A DNA stretch of 10,740 bases from assembly GCA_023667385.1 (NCBI GenBank), contig JAMPAE010000036.1, forward strand, positions 1 through 10,740. Reading direction: 5' to 3'. Positions within the stretch are counted from its first letter, which is position 1; every line of letters begins with the position of its first letter. This DNA comes from Ruminococcus sp. (GTDB taxonomy: Bacteria; Bacillota; Clostridia; Oscillospirales; Acutalibacteraceae). The position numbers and the translations under genes are program-made. Under the pieces are notes generated by a model. That model made no database searches, was not told where the DNA came from, and saw nothing but the letters and a program-made list of their open reading frames with translations. This document shows positions 1 through 7,147 of this stretch, one piece after another.

Positions 1-861
1 AGGCGCAAGGATGAAACCGTTCCTGCAAAAAACAGCCTTTTTGAAAAGAATAAAGACAACAAAAACCTCATCAACGGCTATAGATGGTATGATGAAACCT
101 ATAAGCAAAAGGTTACCATTCCAAGCAGAAAGGGCAAAACCTTGCACGCAATGGAATTTCGCAACCCGTCAAACAGCAACACATGGGTCGTTTGCATTCA
201 CGGCTGGACAAACGTTAAGCGTGAAATGTCAAGCTATGCAATGGAATTTTACCGCAGAGGCTTCAACGTGCTCCTTCCGGACCTGAGAGGTCACGGCGAC
301 AGCGAAAGCAAATTTGTCAGCATGGGCTGGCTCGATAGGCTCGACATTGTTGATTGGGTCAACAGTATTGTGCAGGAAAACCCAAAAGCAAAAATCATCA
401 TTCACGGCGTTTCAATGGGCGGCGCAACAACAATGATGACAACAGGCGAAGAACTTCCCGAAAATGTTGTGCTTGCAATTGAAGATTGCGGCTTCACGGG
501 AGTGAAAGACATTTTCACCGATCAGTGCATCAGAAAATACCATTTGCCGCCAAAACTTGTTATGCCGCCTGCAAGCTTTGTCAACAAAATCATCAACGGC
601 TTCTTCTTCGGCAAGGCATCAACACTCAAACAGCTTGAAAAATCAAAAACTCCCACCCTTTTCATGCACGGTGACAAAGACGATTTCGTTCTTTTTGAAA
701 ATCTTGATAAAGTATACAACGCCTGCGCTGCACCGAAAGAGAAATATGTGTTCCACGGAGCAGAGCACGCAGTTTCATCACACTGGCTTCACGAGGAATA
801 TTGGGCAGTGGTTGACGCTTTTCTTGAAAAGTATTTCTACACCACGGTTGCAGCAAAATGA
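1..861 (+). CDS. Alpha/beta hydrolase, YqkD-like (5'-truncated by window edge)
   Basis: The frame is open from base 1 to the TGA at 859-861, giving 286 visible residues, so the true start lies upstream. The alpha/beta hydrolase signs are clear. There is an oxyanion-type HGW motif (about 199-207) and a conserved DLRGHGDS loop. The nucleophile elbow is G-V-S-M-G-G with its Ser codon at 412-414, the likely acid is the second Asp of HGDKD (679-681), and the likely catalytic His is in GAEH (766-768). The order and spacing of these motifs match the YqkD/BAAT-like cytoplasmic or membrane-anchored serine hydrolases of Firmicutes. Those proteins commonly have an N-terminal membrane segment, which would fall in the missing part. 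The substrate is unknown. The gene runs in the same direction as the amino acid transporter that follows, but that operon has its own promoter. An internal TTG at 142 is not the start, because the protein sequence upstream of it (for example the NGYRWYDE stretch) is typical of the family. Confidence 0.9.
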   Translation, partial: RRKDETVPAKNSLFEKNKDNKNLINGYRWYDETYKQKVTIPSRKGKTLHAMEFRNPSNSNTWVVCIHGWTNVKREMSSYAMEFYRRGFNVLLPDLRGHGDSESKFVSMGWLDRLDIVDWVNSIVQENPKAKIIIHGVSMGGATTMMTTGEELPENVVLAIEDCGFTGVKDIFTDQCIRKYHLPPKLVMPPASFVNKIINGFFFGKASTLKQLEKSKTPTLFMHGDKDDFVLFENLDKVYNACAAPKEKYVFHGAEHAVSSHWLHEEYWAVVDAFLEKYFYTTVAAK

Positions 862-901
862 ACGCACAGCGCATAATTATACATATTTTATAAGTAAACA
901 G

Positions 902-931
902 TTGACAAAATCCGCTTTGCGGTGTTAGAAT
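902..931 (+). promoter_or_regulatory. Promoter of the amino acid ABC importer operon
   Basis: A perfect -35 TTGACA lies at 902-907. TTAGAA follows at 925-930 (17-nt spacer), or TAGAAT at 926-931 (18-nt spacer). The spacer contains the short inverted repeat CCGCTTTGCGG (912-922). A TATAAT also occurs at 937-942, but no -35 element stands at a proper distance from it. The ribosome binding site GGAGG (949-953) lies 9 nt before the ATG at 963. Confidence 0.75.
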
Positions 932-962
932 GACAATATAATAATTTTGGAGGAATTTAACA

Positions 963-1820
963 ATGAAAAAAGTATTAGCATTACTTCTTGCTGCACTCAT
1001 GGTGTTCGCACTTGTTGCTTGCGGCGGAAACACAGACGCAGAAAAGAAAGACGTAGTTAAGGTTATTGACATTGATTTAACAGACGAAGAATATGCATTC
1101 GGTGTTGACAAGGCTCAGCCTGAACTTCTTGAAAAAACAAATGCATTCATTGAAAAGATCATGAATGACGGCACATTTGACAGCATTTGCGACAAGTACT
1201 TCGGTGATGGTACTCCGGCTGAAATCACATCTGCTGAAGAAGATTCATCAAAAGATCAGCTTGTTGTTGCAACAAACGCTGAATTTGAACCGTTTGAATA
1301 CAAAGTCGGTGACAAGTTCTGCGGCATCGACATGGAAATTGCTGATTTGCTTGCAAAAGAGCTTGGCAAAGAACTTGTAATCAAGCACATGGACTTCAAC
1401 GCTGTTTGCCTTGCAGTCGGTCAGCATAAGTGTGACATCGCAATGGCAGGTCTCACCGTTCAGGAAGACAGAAAAGAACACGTTGAGTTCTCAACAACAT
1501 ATTACAAAGCATCACAGCAAATTGTTGTTAAAACAGATGACACAACATTTGATGAGTGCAAAACCGCCGATGAAGTTCTTGCTCTCCTCAAGGGAATGGA
1601 TGAAAACACAAACATCGGCTATCAGAACGGTACAACTGGTGAACAATATGTTACAAACAAGGGGGACTATTCATCAAACGACCTCAAGGTCACAGGAAAG
1701 GGCTACAGAAACGGTTCTCTTGCAGTTCAGGATCTTGTTAACGGCAACATCAAATATGTTGTTATTGACGCTGCTCCTGCAAAAAACATTGTTAAAGCAA
1801 TCAATGCAAATGTTGCTTAA
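963..1820 (+). CDS. Amino acid ABC transporter substrate-binding lipoprotein, circularly permuted order
   Basis: This is a 285-residue extracytoplasmic binding protein (SBP family 3, polar amino acids). Residues 1-19 are a lipoprotein signal peptide with the lipobox L-V-A-C, and Cys20 is the lipidated residue. The usual first strand of the family (Q-L-V-V-A-T-N with F-E-P-F-E-Y) does not follow the anchor but starts near residue 99. Residues 31-85 instead read like the normal C-terminal end of such proteins: V-K-V-I-D, L-T-D-E-E-Y-A-F-G-V, P-E-L-L-E-K-T-N, D-G-T-F-D-S-I, K-Y-F-G. The remaining order is regular: G-I-D-M-E-I-A (121-127), D-I-A-M-A-G-L-T (158-165), the Y-Q-N-G-T-T-G ligand loop (220-226) and Y-V-V-I-D-A-A-P-A (265-273). 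The protein ends there, just where the C-terminal block would be expected. It heads an operon with the permease and ATPase. The ligand is probably a polar amino acid, identity unknown. Family assignment is firm; permutation is inferred from motif order. Confidence 0.95.
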   Translation: MKKVLALLLAALMVFALVACGGNTDAEKKDVVKVIDIDLTDEEYAFGVDKAQPELLEKTNAFIEKIMNDGTFDSICDKYFGDGTPAEITSAEEDSSKDQLVVATNAEFEPFEYKVGDKFCGIDMEIADLLAKELGKELVIKHMDFNAVCLAVGQHKCDIAMAGLTVQEDRKEHVEFSTTYYKASQQIVVKTDDTTFDECKTADEVLALLKGMDENTNIGYQNGTTGEQYVTNKGDYSSNDLKVTGKGYRNGSLAVQDLVNGNIKYVVIDAAPAKNIVKAINANVA

Positions 1821-1841
1821 TCATTAATAAAGACAGAAGCT

Positions 1842-1877
1842 TAAGCAATACCTCGCACATACGTGGGGTATTGCTTA
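1842..1877 (+). terminator. Intercistronic hairpin between binding protein and permease (partial terminator or mRNA stabiliser)
   Basis: Arms 1842-1856 and 1863-1877 pair over about 15 bp (core AAGCAATACC / GGTATTGCTT, with two G-U pairs) around the loop ACATAC. Only TTT and then an A-run follow, so the U-tract is poor. The next start codon is 23 nt downstream. In binding-protein operons such hairpins commonly raise the amount of binding protein relative to the membrane subunits by stopping some polymerases or protecting the 3' end. That role is inferred here. Confidence 0.7.
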
Positions 1878-1899
1878 TTTAAAAAGAGGTTAAAACTCA

Positions 1900-2604
1900 A
1901 TGGGAAACTTTGATGTAAAAATTGATACTTTCCTCCGCTTTTTTATTGATAAAGGCGGATATAAGGAAGTTCTTGCAGGATTGAAAAACACACTTGAAAT
2001 TGCAATCATAGGTCTTGTTATCGGCATCGTTATCGGTACATTGATTGCCGTTGTTCGTGTGTTGCCGAAATATAAGTTGCTTCCCCGTATTTTAGATGGA
2101 ATATGCAGTTTTTATGTTGCACTTTTCAGGGGAACGCCAATGGTTGTTCAACTGCTTGTGTTCTATTATGTTATGTTGCCGCTTATAGGTATACACATGA
2201 AATCTGTTCCTGTTGCAATTTGCGTTTTTGGCTTAAACAGCGGCGCATATATATCAGAAATCATGCGAAGCGGCATTCTTTCTGTTGACAAAGGACAGAT
2301 GGAGGGAGCCCGTGCGGTTGGTTTAAGCTATGCAACATCAATGCTCAAAATTGTCATTCCTCAGGCAGTAAAGAACATACTCCCCACCCTCGGAAACGAA
2401 TTTATTGCACTTGTTAAAGAAACATCTGTTGTTTCTTTTGTCGGTGCAATGGATCTTTATGTTGCATTTAACAGTATCGGCACAAACAGTTATGAATTTA
2501 TGGTGCCTTATCTTGTTATGGCACTCATTTATATCGTGATTGTTTGCATCATCACGCTTGGCATTAAACTCATGGAAAGGAGGCTGAGAAGAGGTGACCG
2601 ATAA
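1900..2604 (+). CDS. Amino acid ABC transporter permease (HisM/GlnP family)
   Basis: This 234-residue integral membrane subunit of the polar amino acid importer has the usual length for the family. Hydrophobic segments lie near residues 26-55, 66-97, 102-122 and 203-225, with a further one around 165-192. The R-G-T-P motif (77-80) followed by V-V-Q-L-L is typical of His/Glu/Gln-type permeases. The EAA-type cytoplasmic loop that docks on the ATPase reads E-G-A-R-A-V-G-L-S (135-143) and continues to V-I-P-Q-A (152-156). The start ATG follows AGAGG (1885-1889) by about 10 nt. The 3' end overlaps the ATPase start by 11 bp, indicating translational coupling. With only one permease gene present, the channel is presumably a homodimer. 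The gene is transcribed with the upstream binding protein, through the hairpin in the gap. Confidence 0.96.
   Translation: MGNFDVKIDTFLRFFIDKGGYKEVLAGLKNTLEIAIIGLVIGIVIGTLIAVVRVLPKYKLLPRILDGICSFYVALFRGTPMVVQLLVFYYVMLPLIGIHMKSVPVAICVFGLNSGAYISEIMRSGILSVDKGQMEGARAVGLSYATSMLKIVIPQAVKNILPTLGNEFIALVKETSVVSFVGAMDLYVAFNSIGTNSYEFMVPYLVMALIYIVIVCIITLGIKLMERRLRRGDR
2576..2583 (+). promoter_or_regulatory. Ribosome binding site that fixes the GTG start of the ATPase
   Basis: AAAGGAGG lies inside the 3' end of the permease gene, 10 nt before the GTG at 2594. It supports a GTG start that overlaps the permease stop. Confidence 0.75.
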
Positions 2605-3433
2605 CAGAGAAAAACTAATTCAGGTTGTTGATCTTTGCAAGGCTTTTGGCAACAATGAGGTTTTGAAATCAGTCAGCACAACAATTTATAAAGGCGAAAA
2701 AGTTGTTGTTATTGGACCGTCAGGCTCCGGCAAAAGCACATTTTTGCGTTGCCTTAACTGCATGGAAGACCCAACAAGCGGCAGCATTATCTTTGATGGT
2801 GTTGACATTGCCGACAAAAAGGTTGACATTAACATTCACCGCCAAAAAATGGGAATGGTGTTCCAGCACTTCAACCTTTTCAATAATAAAACAGTAATCG
2901 AAAACATTATGTTGGCTCCGGTTTATGTTGGCAAAAAGGCACTCAAAAAGCAGCAGAAAGATAATCTTCTGAAAAAGTTGCACCTTAAAAAGGGCGAAGT
3001 TCAGCCACTGACCACCAATAAAAGGCAGATTGTTGATGATGCTCGCAAGAACGCACTTGAGCTTTTGAAAAGAATCGGGCTGGAAGATAAAGCGGATGCA
3101 TATCCGTCAAGCCTTTCGGGCGGTCAAAAACAGAGAGTTGCAATTGTACGTTCATTGGCAATGAATCCGGAAGTTATTCTCTTTGATGAGCCGACAAGCG
3201 CACTTGATCCTGAAATGGTCGGCGAAGTGCTTGACTTAATGAAAGAACTTGCAAACCAAGGCATGACAATGGTTGTTGTTACCCACGAAATGGGATTTGC
3301 AAGAGAGGTTGGCACAAGGGTTGTGTTCATGGACGAGGGCAGATTCATTGAAGAAGCAGAGCCTAATGAATTTTTCGACCACCCGAAAAGTGACAGAGCA
3401 ATTGACTTCCTGTCAAAAGTTATCAATATGTAA
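2594..3433 (+). CDS. Amino acid ABC transporter ATP-binding protein (GlnQ/HisP family) with an extra segment
   Basis: This cytoplasmic ATPase (279 residues) powers the importer. All nucleotide-binding motifs are present: Walker A G-P-S-G-S-G-K-S-T (41-49), Q-loop Gln91 in V-F-Q-H-F, signature L-S-G-G-Q (174-178), Walker B V-I-L-F-D-E-P (194-200), D-loop S-A-L-D (202-205) and switch His231 in V-T-H-E-M. The family is usually about 240 residues. From memory of E. coli GlnQ, Q-loop to signature is about 53 residues; here it is 83. The extra 30 or so residues (about 116-146) are rich in Lys and Gln and sit in the helical domain that contacts the permease. The frame is intact, so this is an insertion rather than an error. 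The GTG start overlaps the permease by 11 bp. It is the last gene of the operon and is followed 11 bp later by a terminator. Confidence 0.96.
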   Translation: MTDNREKLIQVVDLCKAFGNNEVLKSVSTTIYKGEKVVVIGPSGSGKSTFLRCLNCMEDPTSGSIIFDGVDIADKKVDINIHRQKMGMVFQHFNLFNNKTVIENIMLAPVYVGKKALKKQQKDNLLKKLHLKKGEVQPLTTNKRQIVDDARKNALELLKRIGLEDKADAYPSSLSGGQKQRVAIVRSLAMNPEVILFDEPTSALDPEMVGEVLDLMKELANQGMTMVVVTHEMGFAREVGTRVVFMDEGRFIEEAEPNEFFDHPKSDRAIDFLSKVINM

Positions 3434-3444
3434 AGGCATCACAT

Positions 3445-3482
3445 TAACAGACACTACTTTTGCAGTGTCTGTTATATTTTTT
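3445..3482 (+). terminator. Rho-independent terminator of the amino acid importer operon
   Basis: An 11-bp stem (3445-3455 with 3464-3474, core AACAGACACT / AGTGTCTGTT) closes an 8-nt loop and is followed by a U-rich tail ending in TTTTTT at 3477-3482. Confidence 0.9.
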
Positions 3483-3504
3483 GTGTAAATTTCACAAAAT
3501 CTCA

Positions 3505-3533
3505 TTGATTATGCTGATGAATTGTGTTATCAT
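3505..3533 (+). promoter_or_regulatory. Extended -10 promoter of the MFS transporter gene
   Basis: TTGATT (3505-3510) is separated by 17 nt from TATCAT (3528-3533). TG at 3525-3526, one base before the hexamer, makes it an extended -10 element. The leader would be about 75-80 nt long, with the ribosome binding site AAGGGG (3603-3608) 9 nt before the ATG. Confidence 0.6.
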
Positions 3534-3617
3534 CTGATAAGGAGATATTACGAAAGCAATTTTGCATAAGCTTATTATGCAGGTTACTTTATATAAAATA
3601 CGAAGGGGAAATATCTT

Positions 3618-4976
3618 ATGAAAACACAACTTCAAAGCAGGAAAACCTCAGGCTTCAGAATGTGGCTGCTTGTTTGGGGACTTGGTCTTGCAGGGCAAAT
3701 TTGCTGGCACATTGAAAATCAATGGTTCAACACCTTTGTTTATGCAAAAATCGGCAAGAATCCGTCAATCATCACAGGTATGCTCATTTGCAGTGCTTTG
3801 GCAACAACGTTTGCAACATTTTTCTTTGGCACATGGGCAGACAGAACCGGCAAACGGCGCATTTTCATTTCTGCCGGTTACATACTTTGGGGAATTTTTA
3901 CAATTGCGTTCGGCATGACTGAATTTATCAGCAAGGATTTTTATCTGCTTGCCGCAATTACCGTTGTTCTTGCCGACACAATCATGAGCTTTTTTGGCTC
4001 AATGGGAAACGATGCAGGCTTCAACACATGGACAAATGACATTATGACCGAAAAAAACCGTGGGCAAATCGGTGCAGCACTTGCAACTCAACCTGTTTTG
4101 GGAACAATACTCGGAACAGTTGTTGGCGGTCTGCTGGTTGGTCAGAATGATAATTACATGAGGCTGTTTGTTGTTATGGGCGTTTTCGTCATTGGCTTTG
4201 GTATCATTTCCATCCTCACCATGAGCAAGGCTGATGATGTTGAACCATCTGTCAGAGGCACATTTGCACAGCAGTTTTTCAGCGTATTCAATTTCAAAAA
4301 GTTCATTCAGCTCAAAGAGCTTGTTTGGGTAAACGTTGCAATTGCAGTTTTCTTCATTGGCTTCAACGTTTATTTTGCCTATATGGGCAACTACATCATT
4401 TATTACCTCGGCTATACCGCTGACAAAATGGGCATCATTGAGGCTGTTCCGCTGATGCTTGCAATGCTGACAGCAATACCGCTTTCCATTCTCATCAACA
4501 AAAATAAAAACATCATCATTTCATTTGCAGCAATCATAATCAACGTGATCGGCTTGCTTGTTGTTGCACCGGTTAAAGCGGAAAACGTTGACACATCAAG
4601 CATCTTTAATTTCAGAGTTTGGCTGGGTATTTTCCTTGTTGGTGTTGGCTATGTTGCAATTTTGCAAACAACCAAAGTCTGGACAAAACAGCTTTATCCA
4701 AAAGACAGCAAAGGTCAATTTGAGGGAATTTGGATTTTATTCTTCGTGCTGATACCAATGATCGGCGGCTCACTTATCGGCGAAGCTGTTATTAAAACAG
4801 GCGGTGAAACTTTCATTGACACAGTCAGCGGGCAGATGAATTACATCCCGAACGGAAACATTTTCTATGTTGGTGCAGCAATCATCCTGCTTTCAGCAAT
4901 TCCGTTTGCAATGACGATTAAGCACTTCAAAGCTCGTATGCATTCGGAAAAAGAGCTTAAAACAATTGATAAATAA
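3618..4976 (+). CDS. MFS-type membrane transporter, substrate unknown
   Basis: This 452-residue polytopic membrane protein has about 12 hydrophobic segments, for example around residues 16-32, 52-72, 84-101, 109-129, 155-174, 184-201, 237-257, 275-292, 298-318, 335-350, 371-390 and 416-433. The loop between helices 2 and 3 carries the Major Facilitator motif G-T-W-A-D-R-T-G-K-R-R (71-81). A second conserved-looking loop, D-I-M-T-E-K-N-R-G-Q (141-150), precedes a Gly-rich helix, and Y-P-K-D-S-K-G-Q-F-E-G (360-370) is its counterpart in the C-terminal half. The general style recalls the sugar-transporting GPH/SLC45-like branch seen in Clostridia, but I cannot name the solute. It has its own promoter and terminator and faces galE tail to tail. 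A carbohydrate role is only suggested by that neighbour. Confidence 0.88.
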   Translation: MKTQLQSRKTSGFRMWLLVWGLGLAGQICWHIENQWFNTFVYAKIGKNPSIITGMLICSALATTFATFFFGTWADRTGKRRIFISAGYILWGIFTIAFGMTEFISKDFYLLAAITVVLADTIMSFFGSMGNDAGFNTWTNDIMTEKNRGQIGAALATQPVLGTILGTVVGGLLVGQNDNYMRLFVVMGVFVIGFGIISILTMSKADDVEPSVRGTFAQQFFSVFNFKKFIQLKELVWVNVAIAVFFIGFNVYFAYMGNYIIYYLGYTADKMGIIEAVPLMLAMLTAIPLSILINKNKNIIISFAAIIINVIGLLVVAPVKAENVDTSSIFNFRVWLGIFLVGVGYVAILQTTKVWTKQLYPKDSKGQFEGIWILFFVLIPMIGGSLIGEAVIKTGGETFIDTVSGQMNYIPNGNIFYVGAAIILLSAIPFAMTIKHFKARMHSEKELKTIDK

Positions 4977-4981
4977 AAAAA

Positions 4982-5017
4982 GCAGCGACCGTTGAGCTTG
5001 AGTTCAACGGTCGTTTT
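4982..5017. terminator. Bidirectional terminator between the MFS gene and galE
   Basis: The stem CGACCGTTGA / TCAACGGTCG (4986-4995 with 5004-5013, extendable to 12 bp around TTGA) is followed by TTTT on the plus strand. It is preceded by an A-run at 4975-4981, which gives a T-tract on the minus strand. It lies between convergent stops at 4976 and 5034 and can serve both genes. Confidence 0.88.
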
Positions 5018-5033
5018 AATCATGCTTTATGTA

Positions 5034-6056
5034 TTATTTGTCATCGGGGTAACCATTCGGATTTTGACTCTGCCATCTCCATGAATCTGCACACATCTGC
5101 TCCAGCCCTCTTTCAGCTTTCCAGCCAAGCTCATTGAAAGCCTTGGTCGGGTCTGAATAGCAGGTTGCAATGTCTCCCGGACGACGAGGTGCAATTTTAT
5201 AGTTGATGGTTTTTCCGCTTGCCTTTTCAAAAGCGTGAACAACATCCAGAACGCTGTAGCCAACGCCGGTGCCGAGATTGTAAACATCAAGGCCTGACTG
5301 TCCGAGTACCTTTGAAAGTGCCTTAACATGACCGAGAGCGAGGTCAACAACGTGAATATAATCTCTGACACCTGTTCCGTCGGGAGTATCGTAATCGTTG
5401 CCGAAAACGCTCAGGCATTCACGCTTGCCGATTGCAACCTGAGTGATGTAAGGCATAAGGTTATTCGGGATACCATTCGGATCTTCACCGATTCTGCCGC
5501 TTTCATGGGCACCGATCGGGTTGAAATATCTCAAAAGACTGATTGACCATTCATTATCTGCCTTGAAAAGATCGGCAAGGATGATTTCAATCATAAACTT
5601 TGTTGTGCCATATGGATTGGTTGTGCCGCCTGTCGGCATATTTTCTTTAAGCGGCGAAACATTGTTCATGCCGTAAACAGTTGCGGATGAGCTGAAAACG
5701 ATTTTTTTACAGCCGTTCTCTCTCATAACACGGCACAGCACAAGTGTTCCGTTAATGTTGTTATCGTAATATTCAAGCGGCTTTACACATGATTCACCAA
5801 CAGCTTTAAGACCTGCAAAATGAATTACTGCTTCAATTTTTTCCTGCTTAAAAATTTTGTTAAGTCCTTCTTCATCCCTGATGTCGCACTGATAAAACGC
5901 AAATTCTTTGCCTGAAAGCTCGGCAATTCTGCGAAGAGATTCTCTTTTGCTGTTATAGAAATTATCAACCACAACAACATCATATCCTGCTTTCATCAGC
6001 TCAATGCAGGTGTGCGAACCGATGTAGCCGGCTCCGCCAGTAACAAGAATTGACAT
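5034..6056 (-). CDS. galE: UDP-glucose 4-epimerase
   Basis: GalE interconverts UDP-glucose and UDP-galactose with bound NAD in the cytoplasm (Leloir pathway and supply of UDP-galactose for polysaccharides). The protein has 340 residues from the preferred start, the normal length. It opens with the Rossmann motif G-G-A-G-Y-I-G (7-13). The catalytic set is intact and falls on the same numbers as E. coli GalE: Ser124 in S-S-S-A-T-V-Y-G, and Tyr149 and Lys153 in Y-G-T-T-K. The R-Y-F-N-P-I-G-A-H segment (176-184) and the R-D-Y-I-H-V-V-D-L-A stretch (231-240) are also typical of the family. A longer start at 6062 (adding M-I) is possible, but the ribosome binding site sits only 3 nt from it and 9 nt from the ATG at 6056. 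The gene is monocistronic with its own promoter and no other galactose genes nearby, so it probably supplies nucleotide sugar for general use. Confidence 0.97.
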   Translation of the reverse strand: MSILVTGGAGYIGSHTCIELMKAGYDVVVVDNFYNSKRESLRRIAELSGKEFAFYQCDIRDEEGLNKIFKQEKIEAVIHFAGLKAVGESCVKPLEYYDNNINGTLVLCRVMRENGCKKIVFSSSATVYGMNNVSPLKENMPTGGTTNPYGTTKFMIEIILADLFKADNEWSISLLRYFNPIGAHESGRIGEDPNGIPNNLMPYITQVAIGKRECLSVFGNDYDTPDGTGVRDYIHVVDLALGHVKALSKVLGQSGLDVYNLGTGVGYSVLDVVHAFEKASGKTINYKIAPRRPGDIATCYSDPTKAFNELGWKAERGLEQMCADSWRWQSQNPNGYPDDK

Positions 6057-6065
6057 AATCATTCA

Positions 6066-6069
6066 CCTC
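6066..6069 (-). promoter_or_regulatory. Ribosome binding site that decides the galE start
   Basis: GAGG, read on the minus strand, is 9 nt from the ATG at 6056 but only 3 nt from the upstream in-frame ATG at 6062. This favours a protein beginning M-S-I-L-V-T-G-G. Confidence 0.7.
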
Positions 6070-6089
6070 AACTATAATATACTTATAAC

Positions 6090-6118
6090 ATTATAGACGT
6101 ATCTTCAGCAAAATGCAA
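6090..6118 (-). promoter_or_regulatory. galE promoter
   Basis: On the minus strand, TTGCAT (6113-6118) and a perfect TATAAT (6090-6095) are separated by exactly 17 nt. Transcription would begin near 6083, leaving a leader of roughly 27 nt before the preferred start. Confidence 0.75.
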
Positions 6119-6280
6119 GCGTTTTGAATTGGTTCTTAAACTTTTTCTGTTTTGCTTGGTATTCGGAAAAGTGCTTGCGCACGGCTATGATGCGGGGTGA
6201 TACTTTATATGTCGAAGCTGTTGCCCGCACAATACCAAAAACAAAGGCTTTTAAGATAAAATAAAGGAGCATAAATTTAA

Positions 6281-7129
6281 ATGGCAAACTTATCAGATAT
6301 TTCAGTAATCAAAGATGTGCTTTCACGGCACGGCTTCACGTTTTCAAAGGCGCTGGGTCAAAACTTTTTGGTCAACCCGTCAGTCTGCCCGAAAATGGCA
6401 GAAATGTGCGGCGCTGACAAGAACACAGGCGTAATCGAGATCGGTGCAGGAATCGGCGTTTTGACAAAGGAGCTTGCAATGCGAGCAAAAAAGGTGGTTT
6501 CAATTGAGCTTGACACAAGGCTGCTGCCGGTACTTAATGAAACGCTTGCAGAATTTGACAATGTTGAGGTTGTTAATGCCGACATTTTAAAAATTGATTT
6601 GCACAAGCTGATTGAAGAAAAATTTCCGGGAATGCGTGTTGTGGTTTGCGCAAACCTCCCCTATTATATCACCTCGCCCGTCATCATGCTTCTGCTTGAA
6701 AGCAAGCTGCCGATTGACGCAGTAACCGTCATGATTCAAAAAGAAGTTGCAGACAGGCTTTGCGCTCAGGCGGGCACAAGGAATGCAGGTGCAATCACCG
6801 TCAGCGTGAACTACTTTGCCAATGCAGAAAAACTGTTTGATGTTTCAAGAGGTTCCTTCATGCCGATGCCAAATGTTGACAGCGCCGTCATAAAATTGGA
6901 AATCAAGAAAGAACCTGACATTTCCGTCAGCGATGAAAAGAAATTTTTCCGTATGGTTAAGGCGGCGTTTTCAATGAGGCGAAAAACCGCGCTCAATTCA
7001 ATCAGCTCAGGCATGGGTCTGCCAAAAGCGCAGGTTGCCGAAGCGATTGAAAAATCAGGACTTGCCCCAAGCGTGCGTGCAGAGCAAATGACCATGGAAC
7101 AGCTTGCACTGCTTTGTGAAAACCTTTAA
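6281..7129 (+). CDS. rsmA: 16S rRNA (adenine(1518)-N6/adenine(1519)-N6)-dimethyltransferase
   Basis: RsmA (KsgA) dimethylates the two adjacent adenines in the 3' terminal helix of 16S rRNA using S-adenosylmethionine, late in 30S assembly. The protein is 282 residues, normal for the family. It has the L-G-Q-N-F-L substrate-site motif (25-30), SAM motif I E-I-G-A-G-I-G (53-59), the acidic residue of motif II in I-E-L-D (75-78), Asp101 in N-A-D-I-L, and the catalytic N-L-P-Y (125-128). F-M-P-M-P-N-V-D-S-A-V (193-203) leads into the C-terminal helical domain. AAGGAG (6264-6269) lies 11 nt before the ATG. No convincing promoter is seen in the 220 nt upstream. The next gene begins 18 bp after the stop and is probably co-transcribed. 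Loss of KsgA activity gives kasugamycin resistance in many bacteria (family knowledge). Confidence 0.97.
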   Translation: MANLSDISVIKDVLSRHGFTFSKALGQNFLVNPSVCPKMAEMCGADKNTGVIEIGAGIGVLTKELAMRAKKVVSIELDTRLLPVLNETLAEFDNVEVVNADILKIDLHKLIEEKFPGMRVVVCANLPYYITSPVIMLLLESKLPIDAVTVMIQKEVADRLCAQAGTRNAGAITVSVNYFANAEKLFDVSRGSFMPMPNVDSAVIKLEIKKEPDISVSDEKKFFRMVKAAFSMRRKTALNSISSGMGLPKAQVAEAIEKSGLAPSVRAEQMTMEQLALLCENL

Positions 7130-7147
7130 AAGCAAGGTGATGTTTCA

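Noticed and set aside
142..861. TTG at 142 as the hydrolase start
   Set aside because: The frame continues upstream to the window edge with family-like sequence, so the TTG is internal.
662..1111. Minus-strand frame of 149 codons across the hydrolase end and the importer promoter
   Set aside because: It is antisense to two well-supported genes and their promoter, with no recognisable motifs. It is a coding shadow.
1842..1877. Full operon terminator after the binding protein gene
   Set aside because: The U-tract is too short and interrupted by A residues, and permease and ATPase clearly belong to the same transport system. It is treated as a partial terminator or stabiliser.
6175..6204. Possible rsmA promoter TTGCGC with GATACT at 18 nt
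   Set aside because: Both hexamers are weak matches, too poor to list as a feature.
6187..6264. Short plus-strand frame of 25 codons (ATG ATG start) just before rsmA
   Set aside because: It has no ribosome binding site and no recognisable sequence, and its stop overlaps the rsmA ribosome binding site. It could be a leader peptide but nothing supports that.
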